Shown here in pieces: positions 7,685 to 16,275 of a stretch of 64,000 nt of DNA. Position 1 is the first letter of the stretch. Each line of letters begins with the position of its first letter. The position numbers were made by a program, and so were the translations under genes. The notes under the pieces were generated by a model. It was not told the DNA's origin and did not search any database. It was given only the letters and a program-made list of their open reading frames with translations. The DNA comes from Bog-950 sp046329535 (GTDB taxonomy: Bacteria > Bacteroidota > Bacteroidia > Chitinophagales > LD1): positions 372,001-436,000 of the forward strand of contig JAXLUN010000004.1 of the NCBI GenBank assembly GCA_046329535.1, given 5' to 3'.

Positions 7685-8547
7685 TGACAACTGCTGAGGC
7701 GGTTATTCTGGCTATTGTAGAGGGATTAACAGAATACTTACCGGTTTCATCTACCGGACACATGATTTTAACCGAGGCATTCTTAAAAATGCAGCGCACG
7801 GAGTTTACCAATCTTTATATTGTAAATATTCAGTTTGGTGCTATTCTTTCGGTGCTGGTTCTTTACTGGAGACGGTTTTTACAGTCATTTGATTTTTATC
7901 TGAAACTATTTGTAGCCTTCATTCCCGCTGCGGTGCTAGGTCTTTTACTGAATGATTTTATTGATTCGCTTTTATCCAGCGTAGTTACTGTAGCCGTATC
8001 ACTACTGGTGGGTGGGTTTGTTTTAATTTTTATAGATAAGATTTTCCATAAGCAGATTGAAGAAGCCGCAGATGATGAGGATATGGTGAAGGTGAAGAGC
8101 ATTAATGAGTTTGGCGTAGAAGTAGTAAACTACCGATTAACCAAATTAAGAATTGGTTGGCTGCAGGCGTTTATTATTGGATGTTTTCAGTGTTTGGCCA
8201 TGATACCCGGAGTATCCCGCTCGGCCGCGGCTATAGTTGGTGGTTTAACACAAAAGCTGAATATTAAAAGGGCTGCTGAGTTTTCTTTTTTTCTGGCCGT
8301 ACCTACTATTTCGGCTGCCGCTTTTTATAAGTTACTGAAGGGTTTCAGTGCTATTCATTCATATGAAATGAACTATTTGCTTATTGGCAATGTGGTATCA
8401 TTTATTGTTGGTATGATAGCCATCAAGTTTTTTATCACGCTGATTACCCGTTACGGCCTTAAGTTCTTCGGTTATTACCGCATCGCGCTGGGGCTTATTC
8501 TGCTTATTCTTATAGCCACCGGGCACAAACTTGAAATTACCGAGTAA
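7684..8547 (+). CDS. uppP: Undecaprenyl-diphosphate phosphatase UppP (BacA)
   Basis: UppP removes one phosphate from undecaprenyl-PP to recycle the lipid carrier for peptidoglycan and O-antigen synthesis. The 287-aa polytopic protein has the catalytic E-xxx-E motif at Glu13/Glu17 in VEGLTEYLPVSSTGH, and PGVSRSAAAIVGG near residue 175. A charged cytoplasmic loop (EEAADDEDMVKVKS) separates the two halves and is longer than in E. coli BacA. It overlaps DUF3098 and truB by TAATG on both sides, indicating translational coupling. Confidence 0.96.
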   Translation: MTTAEAVILAIVEGLTEYLPVSSTGHMILTEAFLKMQRTEFTNLYIVNIQFGAILSVLVLYWRRFLQSFDFYLKLFVAFIPAAVLGLLLNDFIDSLLSSVVTVAVSLLVGGFVLIFIDKIFHKQIEEAADDEDMVKVKSINEFGVEVVNYRLTKLRIGWLQAFIIGCFQCLAMIPGVSRSAAAIVGGLTQKLNIKRAAEFSFFLAVPTISAAAFYKLLKGFSAIHSYEMNYLLIGNVVSFIVGMIAIKFFITLITRYGLKFFGYYRIALGLILLILIATGHKLEITE

Positions 8548-9248
8548 TGCGCTTCACAAAAGGTGATGAAAGCACTTATAGTCAGGTTTTATTGATTGAT
8601 AAACCGGCTCACTGGACATCTTTTGATGTGGTTAACAAGTTACGTTATACAATTTCGAAAAAACTGGGAGAACGTATCAAGGTGGGACATGCCGGAACAC
8701 TAGACCCATTGGCCACGGGTTTACTTATTATCTGCACCGGCAAAATGACTAAGCGTATTGATGAATACTCTGGACTGGATAAGGAATATACAGGCACCTT
8801 TTTTATAGGGGCTACAACTCCTACTTACGATGCGGAAATGGAGCCGGATGCTTTTTTTTCGGTAGGCCATTTGACTCCCGCATTACTTCATGAGGCTTGC
8901 CTGGGCTTGATCGGTAAGATAGAGCAGATGCCTCCGGTTTATTCGGCCATAAAAATTGATGGCAAGGCGGCTTATAAGCAGGCTAGAAAAGGATTGGATG
9001 TTGAAATGAAAACCCGTCCGGTAGAGATTAAAGAGTTTGAGTTAACTCGTAACGAGTTACCCGAAGTTAATTTTCGTGTTTTGTGCAGTAAAGGAACCTA
9101 CATTCGTTCGCTGGCTTACGATTTTGGTAAAAGTCTGAACAGCGGAGCCTATTTGAAAAAACTTTGCCGAACCCGTATTGGCGAATTCTCATTAACCAAT
9201 TCGCTTACCTTAGATGAGGCGATTCAGCAAATTCAGGAGGTAAATTGA
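8547..9248 (+). CDS. truB: tRNA pseudouridine-55 synthase TruB (short form)
   Basis: TruB converts U55 of the T-loop to pseudouridine. The motif GHAGTLDPLATGLL holds the catalytic Asp53, and later motifs are PPVYSAIKIDGKAAYKQAR and CSKGTYIRSLAYDFG. At 233 aa it lacks the C-terminal PUA-type extension of E. coli TruB (314 aa), as is common in Bacteroidota. The start codon overlaps the uppP stop. It is followed 12 bases later by ribF, a classic truB-ribF pairing. Confidence 0.96.
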   Translation: MRFTKGDESTYSQVLLIDKPAHWTSFDVVNKLRYTISKKLGERIKVGHAGTLDPLATGLLIICTGKMTKRIDEYSGLDKEYTGTFFIGATTPTYDAEMEPDAFFSVGHLTPALLHEACLGLIGKIEQMPPVYSAIKIDGKAAYKQARKGLDVEMKTRPVEIKEFELTRNELPEVNFRVLCSKGTYIRSLAYDFGKSLNSGAYLKKLCRTRIGEFSLTNSLTLDEAIQQIQEVN

Positions 9249-9260
9249 TAACTTTATGTC

Positions 9261-10193
9261 ATGCGTGTTTTTAGAGATTTAGACCATCTGCCAATTTTCA
9301 AAAACTCAGTTGTTACCATCGGAACTTTTGACGGTGTTCACAAAGGTCATCAAAAGTTGATAGACCGCATTAGTTTCATGGCAGGTCAACAAAACGGGGA
9401 AAGTATCATCGTTACATTTCATCCGCATCCGCGCATTGTTATTAACCCGCAGGATAAATCACTCCGGCTGTTAAACACTATTGACGAAAAAATAAGTCTG
9501 CTGGAAAAGTATGGTGTAGATAATGTGGTGATTGTTCCTTTCAGCCGAAGCTTTTCCGAGCAAAGTGCCGAAGCATATGTTTCAGATTTTTTAGTAAAGA
9601 GTTTTCATCCGAAACATATTGTCATTGGCTATGATCACAAGTTTGGTAAAAACAGAACCGGTGATTATCAGCTACTGGAAAAATTGAAAGACCAATATGG
9701 TTATTCAATGGAAGAAATCTCAAAAGAAATGCTGGACGATATCGGTATCAGCTCCACTAAAATCAGAGATTCTCTTCAGTTGGGAGATATTAAAATGGCT
9801 AATGAGTTATCAGGTCATTATTATACCTTAAGAGGTACCGTAGTGAGGGGGCTTCAGAATGGCCGAAAACTTGGCTACCCTACTGCCAATATTCAGGTAA
9901 ATGATGAGTATAAATTGATTCCCCGAAAAGGAATTTACGTGGTAAAAGTACGTTATCAGCAGGAGTTACTGAATGGGATGCTCAGTATTGGGTATAATCC
10001 AACTTTTGAAGGTAAGGAGCAAACCATAGAAGTGAACATTCTTGATTTTGATAAGGATATTTATGGCGAGTCATTGACACTCGAATTTATCCGCTACATC
10101 CGCGATGAGAAAAAGTTTGATTCTCTGGAAGCGCTTATTGAAGAGATTAAAAATGATGAACGGATAACAAGAAGTGTGCTATTGCCCTCTTAA
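9261..10193 (+). CDS. ribF: Bifunctional riboflavin kinase/FAD synthetase RibF
   Basis: RibF makes FMN from riboflavin and then FAD. The 310-aa protein has an N-terminal FAD synthetase half with the nucleotidyl-transferase motif GTFDGVHKGH (21-30), FHPHPR, and ISSTKIRDSL near residue 175. The C-terminal flavokinase half contains GRKLGYPTANI and YGESLTLEFIRYIRDEKKF. It is the last gene of the ftsX operon. Its 3' end overlaps the convergent gene at 10179-10631 by 15 bases. Confidence 0.96.
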   Translation: MRVFRDLDHLPIFKNSVVTIGTFDGVHKGHQKLIDRISFMAGQQNGESIIVTFHPHPRIVINPQDKSLRLLNTIDEKISLLEKYGVDNVVIVPFSRSFSEQSAEAYVSDFLVKSFHPKHIVIGYDHKFGKNRTGDYQLLEKLKDQYGYSMEEISKEMLDDIGISSTKIRDSLQLGDIKMANELSGHYYTLRGTVVRGLQNGRKLGYPTANIQVNDEYKLIPRKGIYVVKVRYQQELLNGMLSIGYNPTFEGKEQTIEVNILDFDKDIYGESLTLEFIRYIRDEKKFDSLEALIEEIKNDERITRSVLLPS

Positions 10194-10631
10194 CGATGGA
10201 AGGATTTTGAACTTCTTTACAATGAAATATCTTTTTCGCTGATTCACCAGCGTTTCAATTAAGGCTTCTCCGGTATATTTCACCGGCACTTTTTGGGGGT
10301 GAAAGTTTTCTATCAGCTCTCCGTTAACTCTATTGCAGGTAAGTATAACTGTATCTCCTTTTTCAATTTTGTTTTGAACAGACTGAGATGGGAATTCAAT
10401 ATTTACCGGCAGGTTTTCTTTACCAAGCCATAAACTATTGAATTCAATCTTTTGGTGAGTGGCTATGTAAAGCTGAATGGTGTAATTAGTTCCGGTTCTT
10501 CCACCTGGGGCTCCCGATACCCATGTTTGCGAAGAGGCAGAAATAACTTGAATGGGTAACGATTTTCTTTGTGCGGTTCCGGAGTTAACCAGACAGCATG
10601 CAAAAAGCAGAATTAAGTACAGTCTAAGCAT
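10179..10631 (-). CDS. Hypothetical secreted protein
   Basis: I recognise no family. The 150-aa product has a signal peptide (MLRLYLILLFACCLVNSGTA, cleavage before QRKS), so it is periplasmic or outer-membrane associated. The rest is predicted mostly beta, with SWVSGAPGGRTGT-like loops (TWVSGAPGGRTGTNY) and a basic C-terminus. It lies 6 bases after holA on the same strand, so it is probably in the acylase-holA transcript. Its end overlaps ribF by 15 bases on the opposite strand. Confidence 0.75.
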   Translation of the reverse strand: MLRLYLILLFACCLVNSGTAQRKSLPIQVISASSQTWVSGAPGGRTGTNYTIQLYIATHQKIEFNSLWLGKENLPVNIEFPSQSVQNKIEKGDTVILTCNRVNGELIENFHPQKVPVKYTGEALIETLVNQRKRYFIVKKFKILPSLRGQ

Positions 10632-10637
10632 GTTAGG

Positions 10638-11657
10638 TCAGTTCAAAATCTTAGTCACTAATTCTTTCAGCAGTTCTCCTTCTTTGATAGAATGATTGTT
10701 TACTCCTTTAGCTCGTAAATCATATTCCTCCAGGATGTAAAAAATGTTTTCCAGTTTTTGTTCACTGTAGTTTTTGACAGCTGCTTTATAATCTTTTACA
10801 AAGTATGGGTTTACTTTTAGTATACCGGCTAAATCTTTTTCCATCAGATTTTTATTCAGATGGGTGAGATATACTTTGGAGAAAAAAGTATAAAGGGTTC
10901 CAAGCACAAGAACTATAGGGCCGTTTTTAGGATTAGCAACAAAATAATTGGCTATTTGATAGGCTTTGGTCATGTTTCTGCTGCCTAATGCATTACTTAA
11001 CTCAAACACATTAAATTCTTTGCTTACACCCACTCCGGTTTCAATATCATCTAGGTTCAATGTAGCACCTGCCGGTTTGTTGATGATCAACTTCTCCAGT
11101 TCGTTGGCTACTTTGCTAAGGTCTGTTCCGGTAGATTCAACCAATAAGTCTACGGCCTGATCTTCAATTTTATACTTTCGGTTGCTAAGCCAGTTTTTTA
11201 CCCAGGGGGCTACCTGATTTTCATAAAGAGTTTTAGACTCAAAGTAGGTAGCTGCTTTCTTCATCTCTTTGCCAAAAGACTTTCGACCATCCGGTGTGCC
11301 GTGTTTCCAGGCAAAAACAAGCACCGTACTCTTCACCGGATTTTTGAGGTAGCGCAGGTATTGTTCTTCTTCTTCGGCCTTTAAACTGAGCGATTGAGCT
11401 TCTTTAATTATAACCACTTGCTTTTCGGCCATCATAGGCAGACGGCCACAGGTTTCAATAATCTGGCGGGCATTCAGATCTTTACCATAGGCAATAGTCT
11501 GGTTGAATGCCTTCTCCATATCATTCAATACATTGGCTTCAATTAAATCAACGAGCGTATCAATAAAATAAGGCTCCTCTCCGCATAAAAAGTAAACGGG
11601 TGAAAATTTGCGTGCCTTAATCTGACTTGTAATGCTTTCGAAGGTTTCCTGTGCCAT
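10638..11657 (-). CDS. holA: DNA polymerase III subunit delta (HolA)
   Basis: HolA is the clamp-opening subunit of the clamp loader. The 339-aa protein shows the family's N-terminal YFLCGEEPYFIDTLVDLI, the ARQIIETCGRLPMMAEKQVVI segment split around residues 61-80, STGTDLSKVANELEKL in the middle, and a helical C-terminal collar domain with EEYDLRAKGVN. The length matches E. coli HolA (343 aa). It lies 23 bases downstream of the penicillin-acylase-family gene on the same strand. Confidence 0.93.
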   Translation of the reverse strand: MAQETFESITSQIKARKFSPVYFLCGEEPYFIDTLVDLIEANVLNDMEKAFNQTIAYGKDLNARQIIETCGRLPMMAEKQVVIIKEAQSLSLKAEEEEQYLRYLKNPVKSTVLVFAWKHGTPDGRKSFGKEMKKAATYFESKTLYENQVAPWVKNWLSNRKYKIEDQAVDLLVESTGTDLSKVANELEKLIINKPAGATLNLDDIETGVGVSKEFNVFELSNALGSRNMTKAYQIANYFVANPKNGPIVLVLGTLYTFFSKVYLTHLNKNLMEKDLAGILKVNPYFVKDYKAAVKNYSEQKLENIFYILEEYDLRAKGVNNHSIKEGELLKELVTKILN

Positions 11658-11680
11658 GTTCTTTACTTCTGCAAATCAAA

Positions 11681-13747
11681 CTAATTTTCATTGGGGTGAT
11701 AAATCTTCTCGGCTTTCTTTAGTATTTGAGCCCAGTCAAAAGTCATTGTTTTAAACTGCTCATGAGTGAACAATTCCATCTGGTCAGTGTAATGTTTACT
11801 GTCCGGATGAGCCGATGAACCATAAGCATTAACCGACTGCACCTCAACACCATCAGCCGAATACTTATTCATCTGAATATATCCATCACCGCCAGTAATG
11901 CGCCACACCCCGTTAATTTTATCAAACAGTTTGGCATCTGCTGCCCGTGCTACCTCTCTTAGTCCGCTGGCAGGCATACTTATATTTCCTCGAATCAATC
12001 GTTGAATATCTCCTAATGGAATATCAATAGTTCCATATTTATTCAACATAAACTTTTTGGTGTATCGAAGTGAGGAAACAATATCCTTTTCGGTGAGAGG
12101 TTCTCTTTTAATCATGAGAAATGCAAACGGAACTTTCCACTTTTTCATCAGCCGGTCATGCATAATCATGGCCACAGGAGCTTCTCTGTTATCAGCCTGA
12201 CCGCTCAGATTCCAGGATTTTATTTTTTGAACCGCATCGGTTATGTCCGGATATTTTTTTGCATCGAGGTTATAAGCCGCTGCAAAGTTTCGCATGTAAC
12301 TGGCTTTGTCAGAATAACTTTTGTCAAACTTAATGCGCACAAAATCTTCCCATTTGAACTTCTCTTTTACTGCACTTAATAACTCACCAAACCGCTCACC
12401 ACGATTGTAGTTAAATTGTTGAATGCCTATGAAACTTCCAGTCCACTGACAATTATCTCCGCTTACCGAATATTGGGTTTGATTGCAACTGAACAAATAG
12501 CCGCATTCCGGATTTTTCAATCGAGGTTTTATATTGTAAGGCACTAAGCCATTCCACCTGTATTTCGAGCTGATATCGGAAATAGGCAGGTGCCAGTTAA
12601 GGGTCGAATCGCGGATAGGAATCTGGCAGCCACTTTCGTAGAATATGTTACCATCCCTATCAGCATACATGGTATTGAAAAGGGGAACGGCTTCCATTCT
12701 CAAAGCAGCTTCAAAATCTTTGAAGTTGGACGCTTTGTTCATTCTGAACCATTGTTCGGTTGCTCTTAAATCCATGGCTCCAGGAAAACGTACTGCATAC
12801 CATCCATGGCTGGTTTGAAAAACCGGGCCAAACTCGGAAGTCCGTATCTTCTTGGTAATACCTATTTTGATTTTTCCCAATCGTATTTTCAGATAGACCT
12901 TCTTTATTGTAAATGCCTTCCAGTCTCCATCTACCCTATATTGATTGCCTTGGTGTTTTAAACGAAATATATCTCCAAAGGTGTGGTAGTTTGTAGTGTG
13001 CGCCCAGCCTAAATGTTCATTGGTTCCCACAAAAATAGTGACTCCACCCGGAAACAATCCACCTATGATATTCCATCCTTCGTCACTTTTAATATGAGCT
13101 TCATACCAGGCAAATCTGCCTTCAATTGGTTGGTGAGAATTGACCAGCAGCCAGGCTTTCCCATCTTCGGTGCGTGATGGGGCAATGGCCATGGAGTTAG
13201 AGCCCACTTCATTAGGTTGATGCAATAACTCAATATGCTTTTCTTTGATTGACTTCAAGGCCATGCCTGCCCCCGCAAATAGTGTAAGTGTAAGGGTAGA
13301 GCTTTTGATTATATCCTGTGCTTGAAACGGCAAGGCTTTTTTCAGTAATACTTCTTCAGGATGTCTGGCTGCATAATCGTTTATGGCTTGTATATATCCA
13401 TTCAGCACTTTTCTAAAGTCGGGCGATAACGCACTTTCATAATGATTATCTACTAGTGTGTCTATCCCGAAAAACTTCAAACCGAAATCAAACAAAACAC
13501 CCTCTTTACCACTAATTTCTCCCAGCATCCCCTTCGCAGCCAGTAAATTTTCCTGAATGCTTTTGAAATCATCTTCGCTGTGTGCCCAGGCTAAGCCATA
13601 AGCCGCTTCGGCATCAGTTTTTCCATAAATGTGCGGCACACCAAAGCTATCTCGAACTATGGTTATGTTTTCCCGGTTTATCTGAGCCCATGTGGCCGTA
13701 TACCAAAAGCAAAACTGAATGGAAAGAAGAAATGAGATTTTTTTCAT
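11681..13747 (-). CDS. Penicillin-acylase-family N-terminal nucleophile hydrolase
   Basis: The 688-aa protein has a signal peptide (1-21, ending TWAQ) and the penicillin amidase fold. The precursor processing site is at VGSNSMAIAP: cleavage before Ser183 would expose the catalytic serine, giving a ~160-residue alpha chain and a ~505-residue beta chain. Also visible are YGLAWAHSEDD, the beta-chain Asn region with VNSHQP, and MYADRDGNIFYESGCQIPIRD (given in part as NIFYESG). Periplasmic members cleave amides such as acyl-homoserine lactones, aculeacin or beta-lactam side chains; the substrate here is unknown. It is the first gene of a run with holA, divergent from the lipoprotein at 13828. Confidence 0.9.
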   Translation of the reverse strand: MKKISFLLSIQFCFWYTATWAQINRENITIVRDSFGVPHIYGKTDAEAAYGLAWAHSEDDFKSIQENLLAAKGMLGEISGKEGVLFDFGLKFFGIDTLVDNHYESALSPDFRKVLNGYIQAINDYAARHPEEVLLKKALPFQAQDIIKSSTLTLTLFAGAGMALKSIKEKHIELLHQPNEVGSNSMAIAPSRTEDGKAWLLVNSHQPIEGRFAWYEAHIKSDEGWNIIGGLFPGGVTIFVGTNEHLGWAHTTNYHTFGDIFRLKHQGNQYRVDGDWKAFTIKKVYLKIRLGKIKIGITKKIRTSEFGPVFQTSHGWYAVRFPGAMDLRATEQWFRMNKASNFKDFEAALRMEAVPLFNTMYADRDGNIFYESGCQIPIRDSTLNWHLPISDISSKYRWNGLVPYNIKPRLKNPECGYLFSCNQTQYSVSGDNCQWTGSFIGIQQFNYNRGERFGELLSAVKEKFKWEDFVRIKFDKSYSDKASYMRNFAAAYNLDAKKYPDITDAVQKIKSWNLSGQADNREAPVAMIMHDRLMKKWKVPFAFLMIKREPLTEKDIVSSLRYTKKFMLNKYGTIDIPLGDIQRLIRGNISMPASGLREVARAADAKLFDKINGVWRITGGDGYIQMNKYSADGVEVQSVNAYGSSAHPDSKHYTDQMELFTHEQFKTMTFDWAQILKKAEKIYHPNEN

Positions 13748-13827
13748 GAAGAACTTCTTGGAATTTTAGGATGCAAAGAAACATCTTTACTTCACACAGT
13801 CAATTCATCTAAAATAATACTGAATAT

Positions 13828-14808
13828 ATGATCCGCTTTCTTATTGCAGCAATTGTTTTGTTTACGGCTGCTTCCTGTGCCACATTACCCAAAAACTATC
13901 AAACAAAAGATGACGTAGTTCCGGTAGCTATAGGACCCGAGGACATGATTGTAGACTCCATAACAGAAATTCCCCGACTGTTGCTCTCCTGCAGTGCCAG
14001 AAGAAAATCGGAATCACAATATGGGGAGATATATGTTTACTATCCCGAAACAGGAGCTCATAAAATACTGAAGCGATTAAATGACCCCGCAGACTTATCT
14101 TTCAATCCTCATGGTATAGACTTAGTGCAAGTAAACGGAGAGCTAATACTTTTAGTAGTGAATCATGAGCATGAAAAGCATATTAACTCAATACTTCGAT
14201 ACAAGGTTTTAAAAGATGAATTGGTTTTTCAGAGCAAAATTATAGACCCGCTTATTTCATCTCCCAATGCAGTTACAGGGTTTGCAGATGGAACTTTTTT
14301 AGTGAGTAACGATGCTAAGAAAGCCGGCAATATTTGGGAGGTTTTGTTTAAACTTCGAAAGGCATTAATCGTTTACTATAACGGCAAAGAATGCTCAATA
14401 GCTTCCGGAAAGTATGCCTATACGAATGGAATAACCAACAAAAACGGGAAAGTATACCTGGCAAGTACTATGCAGAATAAAGTGTGGCAGTTTGACTTTA
14501 AAGATGGAAAAATGCTTAACCGGGAGGTGATTGGTAAGGCAAAGGGTGCCGATAATCTACGTTTTGATGGAGATGATATTCTGGTTGCCGCTCATCTTCG
14601 GTTTCTTAAGTTTTTAAAGCATTACAAGGATGCTGCTAACTACTCGCCTTCTACAGTTTATCGAATTAACCCGACAACTAAGAAACGAACCGTAGAGTAC
14701 TTTGACGATGGTCGACAGGTAAGTGCTGCTTCTACGGCAGTAGTGTTTCGAAACAATCTATATGTGGGCGGAATATTTGATGCAAAGATTGTAAAGAAGA
14801 AGCAATAA
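13828..14808 (+). CDS. Lipoprotein with paraoxonase/SMP-30-like beta-propeller
   Basis: The 326-aa product has a lipoprotein signal (FTAASC, lipidated Cys17). The body has repeated blade-like segments: LSFNPHGIDLVQ, LLVVNHEHEKH, SSPNAVTGFADGTFLVSNDA, NGITNKNGKVYLAST and GADNLRFDGDDILVAAH. FNPHGI, VNHE and SPNAV-FLVSND are positioned like the calcium-site strands of arylesterases/paraoxonases. A lactonase or esterase role in the envelope is plausible but unproven. It converges on merR with only 6 bases between stops. Confidence 0.75.
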   Translation: MIRFLIAAIVLFTAASCATLPKNYQTKDDVVPVAIGPEDMIVDSITEIPRLLLSCSARRKSESQYGEIYVYYPETGAHKILKRLNDPADLSFNPHGIDLVQVNGELILLVVNHEHEKHINSILRYKVLKDELVFQSKIIDPLISSPNAVTGFADGTFLVSNDAKKAGNIWEVLFKLRKALIVYYNGKECSIASGKYAYTNGITNKNGKVYLASTMQNKVWQFDFKDGKMLNREVIGKAKGADNLRFDGDDILVAAHLRFLKFLKHYKDAANYSPSTVYRINPTTKKRTVEYFDDGRQVSAASTAVVFRNNLYVGGIFDAKIVKKKQ

Positions 14809-14814
14809 GTTTAT

Positions 14815-15150
14815 TTACAACTGCTCTTTAATTTCAACCAGAAACTCTCTTACTTTTTTCAACTTCTCAATCAAGAGAAATTTCTTTCGTGTGTCTTCAA
14901 ACTTTGATTTGAGCTGAAGTTTAGCTCCCTCTAAAGTGTATCCTTTATCACGAACCAGATGGTAAATGATTTTTAGTTTCTCAATATCATCTTTGGTAAA
15001 AAGGCGGTCACCTTTAGAGTTTTTCTTCGGATTAAGGGTATCAAACTCTTTTTCCCAATAACGGATAAGTGAAGCATTTACATGCAGCATCTCTGCAACT
15101 TCACCTATACTGTAGTATAGTTTTTCAATCTCTTTTTCTTTCCAGGCCAT
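14815..15150 (-). CDS. MerR-family transcriptional regulator (short)
   Basis: The 111-aa protein is a MerR winged helix (SIGEVAEMLHVNASLIRYWEKEF, then NSKGDRLFTKDDIEKL and GYTLEGAKLQLK) plus a C-terminal coiled coil, without an effector domain. Loss of the sensor domain means the signal cannot be predicted. The gene follows the M23 peptidase by 27 bases, a pair that I have often seen together in Bacteroidota, so it may be co-transcribed with it. Confidence 0.9.
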   Translation of the reverse strand: MAWKEKEIEKLYYSIGEVAEMLHVNASLIRYWEKEFDTLNPKKNSKGDRLFTKDDIEKLKIIYHLVRDKGYTLEGAKLQLKSKFEDTRKKFLLIEKLKKVREFLVEIKEQL

Positions 15151-15177
15151 GCAATTAGCTTGTAATTTTTGTCATCA

Positions 15178-16161
15178 TTAATCCAGTGTTTGTCCCGGGC
15201 TATTCGAAATTTCAATCATTTTCTGGAAATCTGCATCTTTCAAATCGTTGTAGTAGAAATAAACAGGATTCACCGCCCCTCCGTTTTTCAATACTTCATA
15301 ATGCAGGTGCGGACCGGTCGATTTTCCGGTATTGCCGCTATTAGCAATAATATCTCCACGTTTCACTTTCTGCCCTACACGAACCTTAAATCGGGAGAGG
15401 TGTGCGTAGCGTGTTCTGTAACCATAACCATGATTCACGATAATTTCATTCCCATAACCTTTAAATGAAAAATTAACGGCCTCAACTACACCGTCACCGG
15501 TTACATATACCTCTGTACCTACCGGACATGTAAAGTCCATACCTTCATGGAATTTTTGAATTTTATAAACCGGATCAACCCGCCATCCAAAACCAGAGGC
15601 CATGCGTTCCAGTTTTTTGTTAGGAATAGGCTGAACAGAAGGAATGGAGGAAAGCATCTGTTGCTGATTCTTGATTAAATCAGCTATTTCATCATAGCTT
15701 TTAGACTGAATCACCATTTGCTTTTTTAGTTTATCTACTTTTATAGCTACGTCTTTAATCAGTTCTCCGTTATCGTACTTTTCCAGATACCGATACTTGT
15801 TTACCCCTCCCGAACCGGCCAGCCACACATCTTTGTCTATAGGGTCCGATTCAAATAATACACGGTAAATGTTCCCATCTCGGTAATGCAGCCCATCCAA
15901 CACATAATTTAGCCGGTCAACTTCCTGATTCAGGATGTAATACTGGTCTTTCATTTCATTCAGTTCAGCTTTCAGAATTTTCTCCTTGGGTGAATCGAAG
16001 AATTTGTAGTAGATAGTAGAAATGGCCAACGAAAAAACAAGAGCGGCAACCAAAAAGCCAACAAAACGGAAAATACGGGTGCCCCAACCCACCACAGCCT
16101 TTTCGTAGCTGAGAGTGTGAGTGTTGAAAATGAATTTATCTTTTCGTTTAAGTATTGCCAT
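15178..16161 (-). CDS. Membrane-anchored M23 family metallopeptidase
   Basis: The 327-aa protein has a single TM helix near residues 28-50, a coiled coil (AELNEMKDQYYILNQEVDRL), and a C-terminal LytM/M23 domain. HEGMDF supplies the HxxxD zinc ligands, and GPHLHYEVL supplies HxH. With all ligands present it can be an active peptidoglycan endopeptidase, or an EnvC-like activator if regulated. It lies upstream of merR and divergent from alaS with a 114-bp gap. Confidence 0.92.
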   Translation of the reverse strand: MAILKRKDKFIFNTHTLSYEKAVVGWGTRIFRFVGFLVAALVFSLAISTIYYKFFDSPKEKILKAELNEMKDQYYILNQEVDRLNYVLDGLHYRDGNIYRVLFESDPIDKDVWLAGSGGVNKYRYLEKYDNGELIKDVAIKVDKLKKQMVIQSKSYDEIADLIKNQQQMLSSIPSVQPIPNKKLERMASGFGWRVDPVYKIQKFHEGMDFTCPVGTEVYVTGDGVVEAVNFSFKGYGNEIIVNHGYGYRTRYAHLSRFKVRVGQKVKRGDIIANSGNTGKSTGPHLHYEVLKNGGAVNPVYFYYNDLKDADFQKMIEISNSPGQTLD

Positions 16162-16275
16162 TTTAAGCTGTCGCTTCTTTCGTTTAAAACTTCGGAAGTC
16201 TTCTCTATTCTTTTATTTTCGCCCTCTTAATTTGAGGCTAAAATATCATCATTTTTCATTTAGAGAATTGCAGAC

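Noticed and set aside
11681..13747. Beta-lactam resistance or penicillin production gene
   Set aside because: The family name is historical; most members act on other amides and nothing here indicates beta-lactam substrates.
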